A stretch of 64,000 nt of DNA from Amyelois transitella (GCF_032362555.1 NC_083516.1:5977001-6041000); one strand, 5' to 3'; positions 23,846 through 36,739 are shown, numbered from the stretch's first letter. Made by a program: numbers and translations. The notes: generated by a model not told the origin, from the sequence alone.

Positions 23846-25792
23846 AGATTGGGGATATATACACAAGTAGGTAAATAATAAATCAAATTTTACGAATCTA
23901 ACGATGTAGGTAGATAGTCCTATATGGAAGTAATTACAACGTAGGAGTGTTTAAGCTCGAGTGAATCAAATAAACATGACACGGGGTGTCTCGGCTGCTA
24001 CGGACAGTCGCCAATGTGGTTTTATTTCGACGCCTGCGTCTTTTCATGTCAAAGTGTCATATACATTGTACGCCTTGTTGTAAACATTATTTTAATACAT
24101 GTACTCGTATATGAAATTGATGTAACCATTGCATCAACTACATATACGTGTACCATATATATTTTATACAACTTTTATCGTTTCTTAACTTAAGATTGAA
24201 TAGAAACACAGAGGAATATAATAATTCAAATTTAATTCAAATTAAAAATTTTGTTATATGCCTAAATAGTTAATAGTGTTTCAGCAAAAGTTTTTCAGCC
24301 TGATAAGCATTTTCTGATATCGTATAAAAAGAAGATATATAGACATATGGAAGTCTAAATAAACGAGCTACTGTAAGTTATACAGAAACGGTGCTTTTAG
24401 AAAAACAGCACTAGCTTATATATTTAGACGCTGTATATATAAAAAGTCTATTCCATTTGATAACTTGCAAATAAACTACTTAATATTAGAATAAAGGATG
24501 AAAACCACAACCGCTAAGACCAATTTTATGAGCAACAATAAACCGCTCATGCAATAGAAACTAATTAATCTCGACTAACGTTACTTAATCAAAGGCTCAA
24601 TCCGTGCTAATGGAAACAATAAAATATTATTACTGTGCTCACCGATTACGAATACTTCAACAGAGAAACATAACGAAATCTATTAATACTAAAAATTCAA
24701 TAAATACTCTGAGTATACAATATTTATTGGTGTTAAAACGTTTAACCTGAAATGTACAAGTATCCAAATATTTTAATAGGTAATATAAGTTTGATTGGTG
24801 AATTGCTGTTGTAAAACACTTATAATTTTGCACTTATTTAAATAAAACACACCACACATTATGATCCTACGTACAATAAGTTCACATTGGACGTGAACTT
24901 AACATACGTATTTCATAATACCTTTATGTTTAAATGCTTTATAATAATGACATATCTATTTCAATAGTGCGTAAGTGCTTAAAAAGCGATTACCCTTTGA
25001 GAAACGGGTCATCTTTATTAGACGTTAGATCTATTGTATATTTCGAGAAGATGTTGTGGGACGGAAAGGATAAAGGGGTAATTTCCTCACGCATCTTAGG
25101 GCGTCCCGATGGGGTTTCATGAGCGCTCGGTGACAACGGCCAGTAGAATTTGATTCACCTTGACGTATAATTGAATATAACTAAGAATCTTGTATCACTT
25201 TTTCTATTTATTAAAAATAATTTCTTTTCTTAGAGGGCTAAACAAAATATATTATTAGATTATAGTAACAACGAGCCGATGATGTTAAGTTTTAATGAAA
25301 TGTAGTAGAACGCTTATTTTTCGTATATACATACATATAATAACGGGGTAAACAGAGCCTTGAAAAGACAGAAAGGCCACGTTCACGTGAATGATTTTCC
25401 CGTCTTATAGCTCCACAAATATATTGTATGTCTTTATTTTCATCAGCTATTGTTGAGATATAACAAGTACTCCACATGAAGTTACGAAAAAATATTAACC
25501 CTACAAACGACGTCGCATCACCTTAGTATGAGGATATAAAAACTTATTCGTATAACCTCCGCCGAGACGTGTAACAAGACCGCAGCCTTATCTCGTATTT
25601 CACCGTTTATTTAGCTATAAAGTTCACCAGTCTTGCCTTAGCTGTTGTTACAACATTACCTACCATTACCATTAAAGAATCTCAGTTTTGAAAATCATTT
25701 GAAACCCGACTTAACATGTTTTAAGGAAGTAAAACGGAAAAAGGCTGTCCTTATAAGTAATGAATGTTAATAGCTACCTAAGTCGCGCTAAA

Positions 25793-26000
25793 TACATATA
25801 ATCACGTCTATATACCGTGCGGGGTAGACAGAGCCAACAGTCTTTAAAAGACTGGGCCACGTTCAGCTATTATTTATTTTTTGTGAAAATGTTTAATTTA
25901 TTATTCAAAGCTGCACGGGGTCTATGAGTTTTTTTCAAGACTGTCGGCTGTGTCTACCCCGTAAGGGATATATACTTGACTATTTGTATGTATGTATGTA
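25793..26000. repeat. Two truncated family A tails in opposite orientation
   Basis: At 25793-25876 the tail half lies on the minus strand (ATAATCACGTCTATATACCG...AAAAGACTGGGCCACGTTCAGC). At 25926-26000 another tail half lies on the + strand (TTTTTCAAGACTGTCGGCTG...TACTTGACTATTTGTATGTATG). The heads are missing from both. Confidence 0.6.
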
Positions 26001-27008
26001 AGGTTAATTACGCCCGGGCGAATACAATAAAATATGTAATGCAGTTTATCGTTTCAATTATTACAATAATCTACGTTCAGCCTACGCAAAGCCAGGTGTT
26101 ACGGGCTATATACCCTTTCCATGAATAGTTATCAGGCCTACGCACATTGAAAATTTGTCAAAACATAACTTTATCCCAACTAACTGTTTACATTCCGAAA
26201 ATCAACAACATCAAATTTGTTAGAAGTAGGTACTAGTTAAAAAATAGTAACATGAAAATACATACATATTACCTACGTCTATAAACCTTGCGGGGTAGAC
26301 ATAGCCAACAGTATTGAAAAAAATATGAGAATATTTTGTATAAAAGTGTGCTTTGTTTGTAATTATTTCCTTTGCTTATTAAAAAATTGGTGGTTCATGG
26401 TATGGTACAATAAAGCCACCCACAAAATGACGTCCTGGTGGGAATACCCAATGGAGTTGGTTGAAGTCATTTTATAAAAGTTTAACTTTAAAGAACTTTA
26501 CAAAGGAAAACGGTTGCTCAAGCGACTTTTTCTTTGATAAAACAGACACCTGCGTTTACAAAGAATTCTGCTTAAGCGATTATTGGAGTTGTTGAAGCAG
26601 TTGTTAAATGTGGTACTTATTATGTTACTATTTCCAACGTCAAGAAGATTACTTGAAACTGTTAGCAGTTAAAATAACTCTGCGAAGTAAAACCTAATCT
26701 TTATTATAATATTTTTCCCCGCAAAGCAATTGATATTAGCTAATTAATAAAGTTATTTGAGAATATATTTTAGGTACCCATAATCTGACATGTAAGACTT
26801 CTCCTGATCAAGACACATCCGAGTTTTGTATTTAATTTAATGTTAAATTTGTTTCCGAATTAAACTTTTATTTCCTGACATTTTCATTTCATTTTATAAC
26901 AAAAGAATGTAAATTCATATGACGCTCTGTTGAATGTCATTTTGCTGGATTATTTATACGTCTCTGGATAATCCTATATCCTAATATTAAATACAATTCT
27001 GAGCAATA

Positions 27009-27275
27009 TTCCTTTATGAGAAAAATGTGTCACAAAAAGACGTGTTTATGATCCCACGATATGCATTGCATATTGCTCCCCGTAAAGTTTCGAACGCGCT
27101 CTTTCAACAAGAAATATTGTTCCTTATTACATACAAGCTATTGCGTTTTGTTTCGAATGTGATAGGAAAAGGTACAACGACTGCTCAATCTTGCGAACCT
27201 GTATGGTTCAATAGCTTACAAAGAGATCGGTTAAAATATTTCATTTCTAAAGCAAGAGAATTATACGATCACTGA
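27009..27275 (+). other. Orphan ORF remnant 3 (unidentified)
   Basis: An open frame of about 85 codons, with GTG at 27027 and no clear ATG start. It reads SQKDVFMIPRYALHIAPRKV, LITYKLLRFVSNVIGKGTTT and LQRDRLKYFISKARELYDH before TGA at 27273-27275. The composition is balanced and codon use looks coding-like in an AT-rich setting. No family recognised; no neighbouring exon signals found. Confidence 0.22.
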
Positions 27276-27889
27276 TCACTGGATAGAATTCCATGTAATC
27301 AGACAAATTTAAATATTTCTAACTCGTGGGTGTGCATGATAATAGGGATTTACTCGTAGTTTCGTGAAAAGCAAACCTTTATACATTATCATCTATCTAT
27401 AGTTAGGTATAATACACTTTCGCATTCATAATATAAGTAGGATAGGATGTTTATTAGGTACAATTAAACATATTATTATAAAGATTAATTCGTTATTTTA
27501 CAGTATTGTAAAACACCTTAATTCTATATGAGTATACGACTAATACAAAACAAAAATATGTCACATCACATTACGCCGCCGACGCCTTCCGAAAACATTC
27601 ACATCACACAAAGAACATGTAAGAAAAAGGTATCGAGTAATACATGAAAACATCCCGAGGCCGGAACTTTTGCGGACCTTCTATTAATTAATTAGCTTGT
27701 TCATACTTACGTCCACATAATTGCATTGAATCTACTATACGGGCATCCTTGCGAACGTAAATGCGTGAATTTCTTGAAAGGTTACGTGCAAAATTATATA
27801 CAAAGGTGGGGAGACATTAATTAACGCAAATACATTTTTTTGGCTGGTCTTAGGCGTATAATATATTTGATTCGATTTTTATATTAGTC

Positions 27890-28080
27890 ACTAGCTGTGC
27901 CCGCAACTTCGTCCGCGTGGAATAGTTATTTTGGGCATCAATGAAGCCCTCTAGGATAAATAATTTTCCCCTTGTTTTTCACATTTTCCATTATTTCTTT
28001 GCTCCTAATAGTGGCAGCGTGATGTTGTTATATAGCCTAAAGCCTTCCTCGATAAATGGTCTATTCAACGCAAAATCCAA
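27890..28080 (-). repeat. RTE-like LINE 3' fragment
   Basis: Reads AGCTGTGCCCGCAACTTCGTCCGCGTGGAATAG on the + strand, through TAGCCTAAAGCCTTCCTCG, and stops at AACGCAAAATCC where a box-B SINE abuts. Sister of 14690-14960. Confidence 0.65.
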
Positions 28081-28089
28081 TGATCCTAT

Positions 28090-28370
28090 ACGGGTTAGGT
28101 TTTCCTAACCCGTATTGGATCATGGTTGCACATTCAGTTTCCTGAATATGTAGGTTTCCTCACAATGTTTTTAAGTAAGAAATGTTGTTGAATGAAGTTA
28201 AAAATGTAAGAGCATCGGTTAATGTTCAAAGTAATGTACATAAATTCGAAAATAGTCATTGGTACATGGCCAAGGTGGGATGCCGAATGATGAAGGAACT
28301 ATGCCTTTAAGCGCATCGCGCATTTTAACCGGCCATCTTACCGATTCGACCACCGTCGCTCTAATCTCAA
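28090..28370 (-). repeat. Box-B SINE copy
   Basis: Reverse orientation. The + strand begins GGTTTTCCTAACCCGTATTGGATCATGG, runs through CAGTTTCCTGAATATGTAGG and ATAGTCATTGGTACATGGCC, and ends in the box B region (GGTGGGATGCCGA, degraded). An 18-bp inverted copy of its own end precedes it at 28082-28125. Confidence 0.6.
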
Positions 28371-29866
28371 AATACCTTATTGGCTAACAACTAAGATTCA
28401 TTAATATATTAATGTCTGGGGTACACTAAGGTGTAGTTATGTAGGAGAGCGGAAATTACTTAAGGAACTCAGTCCTCCATCTTGCACTTCTGAACTTATA
28501 TGAAACTTATTAATTATATCCGAAGCTTCTCACCTTTAATAATGGATTTATGGCCATAAAGTAAATGTAAGAACTATGTATATTACCGTACGTGTAACCA
28601 CGCTTTAGTTAAAATAATTAAAATGAGTTACACGGGCAAGGTGTATTAATTTAATTATCCATTTTATTTATTGGGAAAATGTGTCTACGCACTCCAAGTG
28701 TTTATCTGGGAATATATAAATCTACTAGACACAAGATTTAATTATATTTAATATGCTAGATGAACTTTTATGAAACAGAAGTTTAAGAAGTTCTCTGTTA
28801 GTACCCTTGACCAAATAAGGAATCCACGTGCCGAATTACACATCTCTAGATGCAGCGGTTTAGGTTCTACGTTGTCTTTCAGTCAGTCAATCATTCAGTA
28901 AAATGCAATAGTTTTTGATAAGATTTGCGTTCGCCCGCGGTCCCCCTCTCGGACTCGGTAAAACATAATATCCTGGTAATTTCCGCTCCAGCAGAAATTT
29001 TTGGAAATCCTCTCTTAGAGCAAATACTGAATTTCAAATTTCTAGATTCAGCTGTTTGGGATGTGCGTTGTATGTCAGTCAGTCACACTCACTAACGCAT
29101 GAGTTTTATAAAGTTGTCACTAAGATTTTTCAGGACAATATTTGTAACTAAGAATAAGTATAAGTACATGTGCTATTTATGCCTATGTATATTAATTAAT
29201 TTTGGAAAGGTCAATGGATTTCATTCGAAATAACTGAAGAGTTATATACCGAATTGACATCAATAATTAAGCGTTTGAATTCGAGGTTATTACTCTAAGA
29301 TATTTGGATTTGAAAAGGTTTTTTTTTTATCAGTTCGCTCAAATCATTTATTTTCTTTTTGTCTATTATTGTCTTATTGAATGCCCCTGGCCTGGGAATT
29401 TTCTAAACCTAATTAAATTGGAAAAGATCAAATTGGGCTAAGCACCAAAATTTCACAAATTTGGGACACATACCTTGGGGAGGGTCCAGAGGATATTCCG
29501 ATACATTTTAAGGAGCAAAAAGCATTTTTTGTTATTTAAAAAACTGCGAGCTAAGCTAATTATATATATGGAGTTCGATAGGGAATTAGTTCTTTTTTAC
29601 TAGGTACAGTTTTGTAGCAGCAGCATTATTCATGTTGCTTTAAGTTACAGCATACTTTTAGCATCATGAATAATTCTGCTTTCTATGGAACTAATAAGAA
29701 GGCACTTGCTTAAACACTTTTTAAATACCATAAGTCTTTCCTTTTGTCTTATTTGGTTAAGGGCATAATAAGAAAATACGAAATGATTTTTAAATTGTAA
29801 ATACATATATACTTTTGTTCATGTCAAGCCAGTGTGAACCTACTGGTATTTTATTATACTCTTTAC

Positions 29867-29990
29867 ACATATACATACATACATATAGTCAAGTCTATAT
29901 CCCTTGCGGGCTAGACAGAGCCAACAGCCTAGAAAAAACTGAATAACCACGTTCAGCTGGATTTAGTTTTTTTTTGGAATTGAGGTTCAA
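29867..29990 (-). repeat. Truncated family A copy
   Basis: (CATA)n tail, then TAGTCAAGTCTATATCCCTTGCGGGCTAGACAGAGCC and CCACGTTCAGCTGG on the + strand; the head half is absent. Confidence 0.65.
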
Positions 29991-31429
29991 AAAGTGACAT
30001 GTATCATAATCATTAAAATATAATCATAAATCGTAATTCAGAGAAGTAAGAGAACGCTTGCGTAAAGGCTATTGTGTAGTAGGTAGCTGGCTATAATTAT
30101 ATATATGTTGTTCGGAAATATTGTAGATATTATGTATAATATAAATTTCAAATAATCATATCTTCAAACATATAACATGACTTTATTCTTTACGAGGTAG
30201 ATAGAGCCAATAGTCTCTAGCTTCCCCATAAGGATTTCATTCAGCTGGATGGTTTTATGATGTTATTGAGATCAAAAGTGAAGGAATGTTAAATATTCCA
30301 TTTTATGGGCTCCATTTTTGAAGTAAGTAATTATCATTATATAATAATACAGTATAACAGTAACTTTATTTTGATTTGGCTGAAAATACTGAAACCATGT
30401 TAAACCAAAAATATATCACGATGCAGAAAAGTCCTGAACACAGTGTATTGTGACATGAAGTATGTCCAGTTGGTTTAATTAAATCAAAGCATCGTGACCT
30501 GGAGATTGGCAAATGACAGCCGAGCCTTAGGAGTTACATTTCACAAGTAATGAAAAGCTATGCTGTTTAAAACACCGAAAAGATATACTAAGTTCAGAAA
30601 AAAAATATGAATAATGATGGTTCTCATAATAGAAACTTTAAATTTTGTTATTTAAATGTTAAGTTATTTTTAAAATATAAATACCTATGCGAATGTATGA
30701 ATACTTTTAGTAATTATATTTTGATACTCCATGAAATACGAGCAAACAAAGTTGTTAATTGGAATTTCCGGTTTTACTAATTGCGAAAGGTCATTCGTAT
30801 ACCGTAAGCAACCCTTTCAGTATAACTGCCAATAGGTATTCGTAATTACGAATACTTGTTGATAAGATAATTATCTTAAATATTATGATATAAATAAATT
30901 TTCATAACTTTCTCGCCAATTAAATGATAACTATCTTTTTATTTTCCACCTTATCCTTAATTTAATATCATAAAAATTGATTCTGTTTAAAATCAATTAA
31001 AATATAAATTCTGAAATTTCATAAATTAAAAGTAGTGCGTGCGTAGCGTTGTCGCGATATCTTTCAAGTGTCAATGCTGCTAGCTTTTTAGACACGTTTC
31101 TGTGAGCGAGCTTTTAGGGCTACTTGTTAATATAAAGAATTTTTTTTTTCCATTTACTATAATAAATGTATGAAAATTTTCCTTTCAGAGATGTTTTTTT
31201 TAATGTTTAAGTTGGTAAAATAAAGTACTGTACATAAAAACACGTTATTTAATTCTATAAATATTTAAAAGTATACAATGATTATGAACTTACATTAAAA
31301 AGTTTTAAAAGCGTCCAAATACTACGTAAGTTTCAAAGAAAATATTTCAAATAATAATTATAAATTAAAATAAATTTTATTTTTAACGCGTCAAGAGTTT
31401 TGTAAATCAATGATTATTAAAGCACTTAC

Positions 31430-31550
31430 CGTCTTTGTAACTATAGAAAATTTCTATTTAAGAACTTCTTTTTTTGCTACGATGTCAAGCGCTACGACGG
31501 CTACGCCACTTGTTGCTCGCGCTCTCCGCCGATGGTTCAAAAGCAATGCT
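31430..31550 (-). other. AstC: Predicted non-coding first exon of AstC
   Basis: On the minus strand a TATATAAA box at 31579-31572 is followed about 29 nt later by a CACAGCA initiator-like start (A at 31550). The sequence then runs without any ATG to a consensus donor, GACG|GTAAGTG, with the exon ending at 31430. It would join the AstC acceptor at 23000 and explain the 12-base leader stub there. It mirrors the TATA-plus-leader arrangement of AstCC. This is inference from signals only; RNA evidence is needed to link it to AstC. Confidence 0.45.
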
Positions 31551-31660
31551 GTGCCTCGCGTGTTGGCGCGGTTTATATACTATCCGCTCAGTCGCTACGT
31601 AGCGGCTACGTTCCTACACGGCAGAAGCTACGCATCCGCTACATATTTCAAGCTAAGAAT
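31480..31660. repeat. CTACG/CGTAG motif cluster 2
   Basis: GCTACGATGTC, GCGCTACGACGGCTACGCC, CAGTCGCTACGTAGCGGCTACGTTCC and GAAGCTACGCATCCGCTAC occur within 180 bp, overlapping the predicted AstC promoter and leader. Compare 18095-18215 and 50838-51015. Confidence 0.5.
31572..31579 (-). promoter_or_regulatory. AstC: Candidate AstC TATA box
   Basis: TATATAAA on the minus strand within a local GC-rich patch (GCGGATAG before, CCGCGCCAACACGCGAGG after), about 29 nt upstream of an initiator-like CA. Confidence 0.45.
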
Positions 31661-31959
31661 CGGCCGCTCGCTATTGTATATGTTGACAACAAGCACTAAT
31701 TATGGAATAACAAAACCTTCGCTGAATTTCAAATTAAGTTTTTAAAATTACATCGTTATTTAAAACGATCTTTATTCATTGTACGAGAGGCAATGTTATT
31801 TTTGATCGCCAATGTGATGAAAAATTATATTTTATTGTTAATAACATTAAAATATTTTTAGTATAATTAGATTGTTTATCTTCAGTGACCTGTATTATTT
31901 TATTTCCTTATAATATTGTGTGGCATATGTTTTGTATATAATTTAGTTTTATGAACGGC

Positions 31960-32185
31960 TTCCAGCGTCGTGTGGTTTTCGGGTGCTTTAGAATAGGATA
32001 ACTCTATATCGTTCCAATGGATGTCAAAAAGGCAACTAAGGGAAAGGCTAATAAACTTAGGATTCTGTTTGTAGGCGATGGGTTATCATCATTTAGCCAT
32101 ATTATGTAAAGCTGAACGTGGCATTTCAGTCTTTTCAAGACTGTTGACCCTGTCTACCCTCAAGGGATATAAACGTGACTATATA
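31960..32185 (+). repeat. Degraded family A copy
   Basis: Reads CGTCGTGTGGTTTTCGGGTG, AATGGATGTCAAAAAGGCAACTAAGGG, CTGAACGTGGCATTTCAGTCTTTTCAAGACTG and GGATATAAACGTGACTATATATAT. Highly diverged from the full copies, so older. It ends in an AT-rich tail with a small palindrome. Confidence 0.65.
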
Positions 32186-33685
32186 TATATTATATATATA
32201 CCCAATCCCAATACGTATTGTATATATATATTATACGTATGTATGTAACGGCCTCCAGCCTGACGTCAACCCTCTTTGGGTACGTACGGGTAATGTAGAA
32301 CGTTGGTAAAAGTGAATATTCCCTGAGTTACTTAGTCTCTCTCATGACTTCCATGAGAAAGAGATGGAATAGGCCTAATATTTTTTTTTGATTGAGATTA
32401 TTTTTATAAATTCCCAAACTTCACATCTGATGTCTTATTTTTATTTTAAAAATTTACTGTCATGTCAAGTCAAGTCACATTTTGACTTGAAATTAACTTA
32501 ATAGGTTTATATTCGACAAATTCAATAAACAAATTTGGGCATCGAGGTAATATAGGTTTATTTGATTTAAATTCCGGTTTACGACAGATCTATGGACGCC
32601 TGCACCACGCATGCATCACTATGAATGATTCTTGAGCCGCCAAATAAAAATTTTCACGCCCCTTTGTGTAGTTATGAAATAAAACTCTTTCAGCAAGACA
32701 CGTCATCACAATCAATCGTCATATGTCATGGAAGGATTTAATAACAATTTGGGGTATTCCGATTACGGCGCGCAAACAGGACGGAGATAACAAGAAATCT
32801 ATATTATTGCCCCCGCTAAGCCTCGATGATACTACACAATCACGCTTGTCATTATTACCCGGAAAGTGTCCGATTTCTACTTTAATTGGATACAAGTTGG
32901 AAAAATTAAATATCATGACTTCGACATGTTTTACTGGATTTTTTTCTAATGTCGTTTTGTTAAAATTTTTATAAATGTGTTTTATCATTATTTTTCCCAT
33001 TTCCGGAAGAATTTCGGGAAGTCCTTTCTTAGAACTAGCCTCCTTCCGTTAAGTATCAATAGTTCGGCAATGCGATTATTAATCAATCAGTCGATTTATA
33101 TAAAGATTGAGCGAGCGAAGCTAGTAAATACATTTTTATTTCTATGTATGTTTGTTTGGTTGTAATGCGTTAACTTTCGAACCGCTGGTATAATTTTGAT
33201 GAAGCCTTAAAGGTATGTAGGCTCAAAAGAATTTTAAGTTCGTAGGGCAACAAAATCAAATCAGCCTATTTTAAGATATTTACACTTTTGTTAGAAATAA
33301 AAATGTTCGCGAGGTCAAAGTTACGCGGCGAACGACTAGTGGACCTAAATAGAAGCACCTGGTTGACGGAGTTATACTCGGTAGACGTCAAGAAAATAGT
33401 AAAAAAATCGATGGATGTCACAAAAACCATAAAAAATTGTAAAAACAAAACAAAAAAATCAAATCCCACCAAAAAAACTTAAAAAAAAATTGGACTTCCC
33501 ATTGCCAGGGATTGAAGATTTTAAGTTATTTTCCGTTTTTAACTTGTAGCTAACGATAATGTGTCATTCAAGCCGGAATGCCAAATAGTATCCTACGGTA
33601 TTGAGCATCGCGTTTCAACCGCAAAAGGTAACAGACCTCGGAGCAAATAAATCAACTTCAAGTGTTCGATGCTCCCGTGCGCTTA

Positions 33686-33751
33686 CTGTTTTCACCACCG
33701 CATATTCATTTTAACATTGTTAAAATAAATATGTGGTGGTGAAAACAGTAT
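33686..33751. repeat. Foldback hairpin (31-bp arms)
   Basis: Left arm begins TACTGTTTTCACCACC at 33686 and right arm ends GGTGGTGAAAACAGTA at 33751; the arms pair over about 31 bp with two mismatches and a loop of about four bases. The end of the right arm was used as the target of the adjacent family A insertion. Confidence 0.85.
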
Positions 33752-33755
33752 TATA

Positions 33756-34029
33756 TACATATATGTACATACATGGTCACGTCTATATCCCTTGTGGGGT
33801 AGACAGAGCCAACAGTCTTGAAAAGACTGAGAGGTCACGCTCAGCTATTTGGCTTAATGATAAAATTGAGATTCAAATAGTGTCAGGTGGCTAGCCCATC
33901 GCCTAAAAAAGAATCCTAAGTTTGTAAGCCGACTAAGGGATAGCCCTTAGTCGCCTTTTACGACATCCATGGAAAAGAGATGGAGTGGTCCCATTCTTTT
34001 TTGTACTGGTGCCGGGAACCACACGGCAC
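33756..34029 (-). repeat. Family A retroposon, full copy with 14-bp target-site duplication
   Basis: Reference copy. On the minus strand it starts GTGCCGTGTGGTTCCCGGCACC and ends GACGTGACCATGTATGTACATATATGTA. The duplication AAAACAGTATTATA is exact at 33742-33755 and 34030-34043. There is no ORF of note. The head contains GGTTCCCGGCACC, only loosely like a pol III box B, so SINE versus truncated LINE remains open. Confidence 0.88.
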
Positions 34030-35692
34030 AAAACAGTATTATACTTAGACAATATGAGATCTTCTCCTGCTGTCTTTATATTTAAAAACAAATATAATTA
34101 GTGAGCATCACCATAGATATATGTGCACATAAATACGACAGTTTAATTTATTCACCTTTAAATATTCTGATCAGAAAAAGGTTCTAATAAGAACTCTTTT
34201 TTGAGGAATCGCCCATACAAAAGGGATTTATCTGGCTTTATGATATTAATATTTCCGAAATTTCCATAACCTAATTGCTAAATGAATTCTCTGCACACGG
34301 AGCTACATAATGGAATTTTGAATACCCACTTACGAACAACAAGGCACTGCCTATGCCTTATATGACATCGACATAAAATTATGCCGTCGATTCATTATAC
34401 CTGCGCTCTGTTCAAGGTATATGTAGTCGTAGTTTTTAGTGTCATTTATAAACTTTTTCAAAATGTTCTAGGTTGCCAGCGACGAATAGAAGCGGCTGGT
34501 TATGATCTTTCCGATTCTTTTTCAATGAAAAATAAATAGTAATGCATAAAGTTATTAATTTATTTATGTACCTATCTTTAGTATACCTAGATATTTTGTC
34601 CACTACTTGAAAGCACTCATGCTTCATAATATTTGTTTCTAGTAGTAATAAAACTTAACGGTTACGGACGGGGGCTCCGTAGTAATTTATAATGGATCGT
34701 GAGTGCTTTTAAAGGGTATCGGATAGGCCGTGACTGCCTACGTGCCCGAGTAACGCACTGTAAATGTGTGGTGCGGATTTCCAAACAAACGTGTAAAAAA
34801 TGAATTAGATGTTCGGAAAATCAAATCAAGTACTGTCCACTAATAAGAGAACGATGGTTAAAGAATTCGACAAAAAAAAACCTTGTCCACCCGCAATGTC
34901 AAGTAACTTTTATAAATAACTGTAAATCACTGCCACAACTTCCCTCTTTTTGACATTTCGGCCTGGCATGAATGTGATCATTTGGTAACTTGTAAATAAA
35001 AGTTTTCGCTTAATAAATACGGCTTGTCTGGGATATTCAATTATGCACACTCGCAAGCCACGAATTACATTTGCGCTATTGCTGTGCACGTCTTCTTTGA
35101 AATAAATACTAGATGTATTCAATTACTTTGCTCATTAAGTTTTTGTGTTTTCACCACGATTAATTAGGTCCTACATTGCATTATTTAATTAGATTCGCTC
35201 AGTCACAATTCATATGCTAAATGCAACTATCAACCTCTAACCTTGGACTTCGCTCTTGGAGGATTTTCAGAAAAAGTAGGTACCCTTAGTTACTCTTAAA
35301 GGTCTATTTCTGAGCTAAAATTTCATTTAAATCAGTCTAGTTTTTAATATAGATATTATACGATAAAAGTTTAACAATATTGTAGACTGATAGCCAGTGG
35401 ATATTTTCCTACATCTAATCCTTAGTTGAAAGTTGCATAATCTAAACAAAGTCTTCATACTCGTATGAAGTTCTGAAGATAGCTTGAGCGTCGTCGAAAA
35501 CACAAGTCAGTTCATAGGGTAAACATTTAAAACATAGCAATTGAATGAACAGTAGGAGGTGAAATATAGATTTATATTGAAAGTTTGTGATTTTAGTACA
35601 TAAAAAAAATACAATCAAATGAAGGGGCGACGAATTAATAACCACCAACCTGCAAATAACGGTTTAATTTGCAAAAGAAAAATAGATTGATA

Positions 35693-35790
35693 CATACATA
35701 TAGTCACGTCTATATCCCTTGCGGGGTAGACAGAGCCAACAGTATTGAAAAGCCTGAAACATGAAACGGCCACGTTCATGGTATATGGCT
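35693..35790 (-). repeat. Truncated family A copy
   Basis: ACATACATATAGTCACGTCTATATCCCTTGCGGGGTAGAC...CGGCCACGTTCA on the + strand; only the tail third of the element. Confidence 0.7.
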
Positions 35791-36299
35791 GGTCCGCGCT
35801 GTATGGCTTTATGATGGAAATAAATATATATTAAATACATAATGGAAAAAAAATATTTTTTTACTTATTAAGACACTGCGCACGCCTCGTTCCTCTCCGA
35901 AATTTACGCTTTTTTTCACGATTAACAACGGATTTAGTGAGTGGGTATTGGACAATTTTGAACTTATTTCTCTTGGTAGTCGAAGAACATAGAAAGGTTT
36001 CCCGCTGGCAAATAAGCTAAGCACGCCTACATTATCACTACAACTCGCATTTGGTATAAATCTATCATGTTTTGATTGAGTCCATTACAAGCCACTTTGG
36101 CGTTTACGACTTGTAAAAACGATTCCCTTATGCCTTCCATTGAGCTCCTGCGGGTTATTCAGGATTTATTTCCTTTGGTACTAAAGGTTCCATTTATTTC
36201 CTAGAAAATACCAGCGAACTAAGGAAATAGGTAAAGGCTCATGTTAATTTGGTTTGGGTCCGTTCTTTAATTTTTAATTTTGTTATTATTCTTTATCTG

Positions 36300-36600
36300 T
36301 GTAGCGGGAGCGATGATTCGGCTCGACCGCCACCAAAGGGAAGTTCTTCCGACACGCTAGGTGTTTAGCTTGGAAAACCGTGGCTCCGTCGATGTTGAAA
36401 GTGAGGAGCTTGTATTTATGCTTAAATCCGTGAAGTCCTTGCTTTCGCGATTTAGCATACGCGCTGTGATAGGCTAGGTGGCGTATGTCATTTGAAATAG
36501 CGCCATAGACATTTCGCTGCTATTGGTCGAGGGCATCGTTTTCTCAATGTGATTGGATGATGGCGTGTGTGACGTAAATGAAGTAGCCACAATTTGTTAA
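36300..36600. promoter_or_regulatory. GC-balanced island with CCAAT and CRE-like words (unassigned)
   Basis: About 300 bp of mixed composition within AT-rich DNA. It carries two ATTGG (reverse CCAAT) words at about 36522 and 36552 and a TGACGTAA near 36572. No ORF or repeat is recognised. It may be an enhancer, a TE fragment or a cryptic promoter. No TATA or initiator in register was found. Confidence 0.2.
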
Positions 36601-36739
36601 TTAAAATAGCCGCCAATCATTTTAAAATCACGAAGACTTGCGATATATTCTCCCTAAGTTGACACAAACGTACCTATGATAATGTCTTTATCAGGGGTAG
36701 ACAGAGCCAACACTCTTAAAAAGACAGGCCGACAAAAAT

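Larger units (their letters stand above)
23001..31429 (-). other. Predicted AstC first intron (8.4 kb)
   Basis: If the leader exon at 31430-31550 is right, this is intron 1. It holds a LINE tail (23615-23845), truncated family A copies (about 25340-25385, 25793-25876, 25926-26000, 26260-26325, 29867-29990), an RTE-like fragment and a box-B SINE joined head to head (27890-28370), and an orphan ORF (27009-27275). Nothing interpretable is seen in 23850-25300, 26330-27000 or 28380-29860. Confidence 0.5.

Noticed and set aside
20993-27275. Endogenous insect virus gene fragments
   Set aside because: The orphan frames look foreign-like, but I could match none to a viral family with confidence, so no viral label is given.
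31410-31745. 111-aa + strand protein
   Set aside because: Open only because of a GC-rich patch. No splice signals or family match; the minus strand carries a better explanation (TATA box and donor).
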